A stretch of DNA of 27,569 nucleotides from Deinococcus sp. (GTDB lineage Bacteria > Deinococcota > Deinococci > Deinococcales > Deinococcaceae), in assembly GCF_025362455.1 (NCBI RefSeq), contig NZ_JANYGJ010000244.1, positions 1-27,569 of the forward strand. The letters are read 5' to 3'. Below are positions 24,414-27,569 of this stretch, one piece after another. The first letter of the stretch is position 1. Each line of letters begins with the position of its first letter. A program made the translations under genes and the position numbers. The notes beneath the pieces were generated by a model that was not told where the DNA came from, ran no database searches, and worked only from the letters and a program-made list of their open reading frames with translations.

Positions 24414-24442
24414 AGCGGAGCTGATACCGACCTGCCAGTTCT

Positions 24443-24480
24443 CTGAGTCTGGTCCCTGAGTCCGGTCCCTGAGTCTGGCC
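24443..24480 (+). repeat. 13-bp tandem repeat, three copies
   Basis: Units of the type CTGAGTCTGGTCC. The middle copy has one change and the last is one base short of a full match. Confidence 0.85.
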
Positions 24481-24502
24481 GCCTTAGCAGCGAGACGACG
24501 CC

Positions 24503-24536
24503 TTCGCTGCGGTTTATTCTTCGCTGCGGTCTATTC
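24503..24536 (+). repeat. 17-bp tandem repeat, two copies
   Basis: TTCGCTGCGGTTTATTC and TTCGCTGCGGTCTATTC, one mismatch. Confidence 0.85.
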
Positions 24537-24631
24537 CGACGTTGCCGTAAGCCGGGGCGTCTGCTCAGTCGATCTGTTCAGGCAGCGCGGCGGATCGCCT
24601 GTAGAGCCCCGGACGGATGCCCCGAATTGTG

Positions 24632-24722
24632 TTGACGCGCACCTGAGAACCGGCCATCATAGCGACGCAGATTACAGAACTGTATCAAAGGGTATAAACA
24701 TTGAAAGGCTTGAGAATATACT
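24632..24722 (+). promoter_or_regulatory. Candidate promoter region of the rhodopsin gene
   Basis: TTGACG (24632-24637), a 17-bp spacer and CATCAT (24655-24660) form a reasonable sigma-70 promoter. It is followed by a strikingly AT-rich stretch (about 24665-24725) with TATAAA (24693-24698) and TATACT (24717-24722), which may hold a second promoter. The leader would be 110-170 nt and contains an inverted repeat AGGTT-CA-AACCT (24784-24795). The stretch is unlike the GC-rich flanks and suggests a regulated promoter. Confidence 0.45.
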
Positions 24723-24834
24723 CACGCCAACGGGACCCGTCGCAACGCAGCTTTACCTTCAGACCTGGGCAATGAACGTGTACAGGTTCAAACCTTCCGC
24801 ATCGGTTGCTAGTTTCAGGACCACGAGGTGACAC

Positions 24835-25707
24835 ATGCTTAAACCGGTTCTTCTCCTCATTCTCCTCCTGGCTGGAGTGGCAGGCGCCCAGACTGAAGTG
24901 GGTGGCCCTGACCTTTCGGGACCAACATTGACCGCCGGTCAATACAATACGGTCTACAACTTCTTCTCGCTGGCGATCGCCGCGATGGGCGCTTCAGCGG
25001 TCTTTTTCTTTCTGGGCCGCACACAGGTGGCGTCCAGGTACCGTCTGGCCCTGCTCATTACCGGCCTGGTGGTAACCATCGCCGGATACCACTACTTCCG
25101 CATTTTCAATAGCTGGGAGGCTGCTTACACGCTCAAAGGCGGACTCTACGTACCGAGCGGCTCACCCTTCAACGATGCTTACCGCTACGTCGACTGGTTC
25201 CTGACCGTGCCGCTGTTGCTGCTCGAAACAGTGGCCGTGCTGGCGCTTCCGGCAGTGCAGTCGCGCTCGCTGGCCTGGAAACTGGGAGGGGCCGCCCTGC
25301 TGATGATCGCGCTGGGTTACCCCGGCGAAGTCGGCAGCCTGGCCGCCCGTCCCTGGTGGGGCGCGGTGAGCAGCATTCCGTTCGTCTACATCCTGTACGT
25401 GCTGTGGGTTGATCTGTCGCGTTCGATGGAGCGCCAGTTGCCTGAAGTCAAGGTCTACATCCGCAACATGCGCCTGCTGCTGCTGCTGTCATGGGGCGTG
25501 TACCCCATCGCCTACATGCTGCCGCTGTTCGGCATCACCGGCGCTGGCGCCACCGTGGGCCTCCAGATGGGCTACACCATCGCCGACATTCTGGCCAAGC
25601 CGGTCTTCGGTATCCTGGTGTTCACCATCGCCATGATTAAGAGTGCGCAGGATTCCTCGGACGGCACCGATCTGCCCAACAGCCGCCTGGCCGGAGCCGA
25701 CGACTGA
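24835..25707 (+). CDS. Xanthorhodopsin-type light-driven proton pump
   Basis: A 290-residue type 1 rhodopsin with an N-terminal signal-like segment (residues 1-18) and seven helices. Retinal attaches at Lys255 (DILAK). The counterions are Asp120 and Asp251. Helix C gives the motif D120-T124-E131, which is the proteobacterial outward proton pump (DTE) pattern, with Arg117 before it and His86 (GYHYFR) as the partner of Asp120. Leu128, eight after Asp120, corresponds to Leu105 of green proteorhodopsin. Gly176 (PWWGAVSSIPF) aligns with the Gly that opens a carotenoid-antenna window in xanthorhodopsin and Gloeobacter rhodopsin. The ATG has GAGGTG upstream. A terminator follows; no retinal synthesis gene is in view. 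Confidence 0.95.
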   Translation: MLKPVLLLILLLAGVAGAQTEVGGPDLSGPTLTAGQYNTVYNFFSLAIAAMGASAVFFFLGRTQVASRYRLALLITGLVVTIAGYHYFRIFNSWEAAYTLKGGLYVPSGSPFNDAYRYVDWFLTVPLLLLETVAVLALPAVQSRSLAWKLGGAALLMIALGYPGEVGSLAARPWWGAVSSIPFVYILYVLWVDLSRSMERQLPEVKVYIRNMRLLLLLSWGVYPIAYMLPLFGITGAGATVGLQMGYTIADILAKPVFGILVFTIAMIKSAQDSSDGTDLPNSRLAGADD

Positions 25708-25733
25708 GGTAAAGCACGAGCGCTGGACCCGCT

Positions 25734-25766
25734 ACCCAGAAGCCCTGACCGGTTTCTGGGTGTTTT
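25734..25766 (+). terminator. Intrinsic terminator of the rhodopsin gene
   Basis: ACCCAGAA (25734-25741) pairs perfectly with TTCTGGGT (25754-25761) around 12 nt, followed by GTTTTA. It lies 26 bp after the stop, so the rhodopsin gene is monocistronic. Confidence 0.75.
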
Positions 25767-25864
25767 ACTCTCTACGCATTTGTGATCTGAAGCTCAGCCG
25801 ATCACCCAAGCTGCCTTCACCTGTTCCTCGTCTGGCGCGGCGTTCCTGCGGCGCATCATCAGGT

Positions 25865-26090
25865 GTGACCGACAAGACCAGCCTCAGCGGCCCGGCAGGC
25901 AGCAACCCGATAAGTAGCGACCCGGCGGACAGTGCCCCAGCAGACAGTGCCCCAGCCGAGGGTCAGAGCCGAGACATTCCCGCCCAGGCTCAGGGCACCG
26001 GAGGCGTCGACACCGCCGAGCACGACGGCAATGCTGAGGGCAGCCGCGACGACGGGCTGGCAGGCGCCGAAACCAGCCCCGCCCTGGACC

Positions 26091-26116
<26 letters not shown>
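25865..26116 (+). CDS. Acidic disordered ORF, or frameshifted N terminus of the endonuclease III gene
   Basis: An 83-residue frame from GTG 25865 that is rich in Asp, Ser, Ala, Gly and Pro, with a 15-bp repeat (25925-25954, encoding ADSAP twice). Codon use looks coding, with third positions mostly G or C. CATCAT, 5 nt before the GTG, could be a leaderless -10 box, whereas no start signal is visible before the endonuclease III frame. It ends 26 bp inside that frame. Two readings are possible: a small separate gene coupled to the next one, or the true N terminus of the glycosylase separated from its core by a +1 frameshift (natural or a sequencing error). Confidence 0.4.
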
Positions 26117-26906
<790 letters not shown>

Positions 26907-27045
26907 GGAGCGCGGTGCGCTGGGCTTGTGGCCTGTGGCCTGTGGGAGGGGATGGAGGGCATGCGCTGCGCTCACTACCCTCTGCAAGCAGGTCTACGAC
27001 TCACCCCGCTGCTGCGCAGCGCCCCTCTGCAAGCACTCGTCGTGA
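26907..27045. other. Intergenic region with 35-bp dispersed repeat
   Basis: No gene. CCCTCTGCAAGCA occurs at 26978-26990 and again at 27023-27035 (period 45). The second is part of the 35-bp repeat shared with 15387-15421. Confidence 0.6.
27001..27035 (+). repeat. 35-bp dispersed repeat, copy 2
   Basis: Perfect inverted match to 15387-15421, about 11.6 kb away. Confidence 0.9.
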
Positions 27046-27569
27046 ACGGACTGTCCTCGTGAACAGACGCCCAGCAGGCGCTACTCGTCCCCATGAGGAC
27101 GCCACTCCTCAGGTCTGCGACTCTCCCACAAGGGGCGACTGGTACAGCTCCACAGGAGAGGGGTCAACCACGAGCGCCTGGACGCTGTTTTCTACTTCAG
27201 TAGACCACTACCTTCCAGCGAAGTCAGTTATGTGCAGGTGCGGAGCACGGGCGCCCTACGTGAGCTACACGATGTGGAGAACGCGGTGAGACAAAGTGCG
27301 TGTGGGACGAACTGGAAGTACCATCCATAGCGGAGCGACCAACTCCCTACAAGGTTCTATTGACACGTAGGCTAATCAAGAGAGGTGAGGGGCGGGCAGG
27401 CGTCCTCAAGGGCGTCCGTTCTGCCCAAGACGCCGTCCCCGAACCTGTGGCCAGTTGCGCCCCATCGGGGCCTGACCGCTTGGGCAGAACGGCACCCGTA
27501 TGGGAGGAGTGGCGTCCTCATGGGGAGGAATGGCACCCTCATGGGTGTCCGCTCATGACGACAGTCCGT
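27046..27569. repeat. Large imperfect foldback region at the window edge
   Basis: The left arm (27046-27110) and the right arm (27504-27569) are inverted copies of each other, about 65 bp, starting ACGGACTGTC and ending CCCCATGAGGACGCCACTCC. The first 10 and last 24 bases match perfectly, and the middle is diverged with a 1-bp indel. A second, inner inverted repeat is perfect over 14 bp: CCGTTCTGCCCAAG (27416-27429) with CTTGGGCAGAACGG (27479-27492). The right arm, read on the minus strand, consists of degenerate 21-bp units of the type CATGAGGACGCCACTCCTCCC. No open frame in the interior is convincing. The element may continue beyond the window. Confidence 0.65.

Larger units (their letters stand above)
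24319..24631. other. Repeat-rich left half of the 516-bp region upstream of the rhodopsin gene
   Basis: No gene is supported. It contains a short palindromic repeat (24383-24413), a 13-bp repeat three times (24443-24480), a 7-bp hairpin GCAGCGA / TCGCTGC (24487-24510) and a 17-bp repeat twice (24503-24536). Confidence 0.6.

Noticed and set aside
27416..27492. tRNA or other known structured RNA
   Set aside because: The 14-bp stem encloses hairpins, but no cloverleaf spacing, anticodon arm or T-loop sequence could be found.
27046..27569. CRISPR array
   Set aside because: The 21-bp units are degenerate, directly adjacent and partly inverted, with no uniform spacers and no cas genes nearby.

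Overview
The window is GC-rich, gene-dense bacterial chromosome that looks like Deinococcus or a close relative. I infer this from protein content (a xanthorhodopsin-type pump, a CarD-type regulator, an M24 peptidase, class A PBP, PhoU), from many start codons lying 5-8 nt downstream of a TANNNT -10 box (leaderless genes), and from numerous short dispersed and in-frame tandem repeats. No database search was possible, so the genus is an inference.

Left third (1-8.4 kb), all on the + strand: the 3' part of a NagZ-like family 3 glycoside hydrolase; a lipB-lipA pair overlapping by 4 bp; an S51 peptidase/cyanophycinase-like protein; a DHA2 drug transporter carrying six copies of a 15-bp repeat; an SPFH (band 7) membrane protein followed by an Arc-like ribbon-helix-helix regulator, with a tandem palindromic site in front; and a CarD-like regulator behind a leader containing an intrinsic terminator.

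Middle (8.5-15.2 kb): a P-loop kinase, an M24 peptidase, a small secreted protein (-), a one-TM protein, then a canonical promoter plus terminator defining a roughly 85-nt RNA just ahead of leaderless transketolase. A broken DinB gene and one copy of a 119-bp dispersed repeat follow, then a minus-strand pair (secreted thioredoxin-like protein, then an XRE regulator).

15.5-23.9 kb is almost wholly on the minus strand. Read 5' to 3' on that strand: an MBL-fold hydrolase, a PhoB-like response regulator, a soluble histidine kinase, PhoU, a long-chain acyl-CoA ligase, a stand-alone receiver protein and a class A penicillin-binding protein ending in a strong terminator. The regulator-kinase-PhoU order suggests phosphate signalling, although no Pst transporter is in view.

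Right end (23.9-27.6 kb): the second, inverted copy of the 119-bp repeat next to a small coiled-coil protein; a 516-bp repeat-rich intergenic region; a proton-pumping rhodopsin with a glycine at the carotenoid-antenna position; an endonuclease III homologue with a questionable N terminus; and a gene-free 660 bp end dominated by inverted repeats. The best candidates for something undescribed are the SPFH/RHH unit with its operator, the promoter-terminator RNA before transketolase, the CarD leader, the foldback repeats at the right edge, and the antenna-capable rhodopsin.
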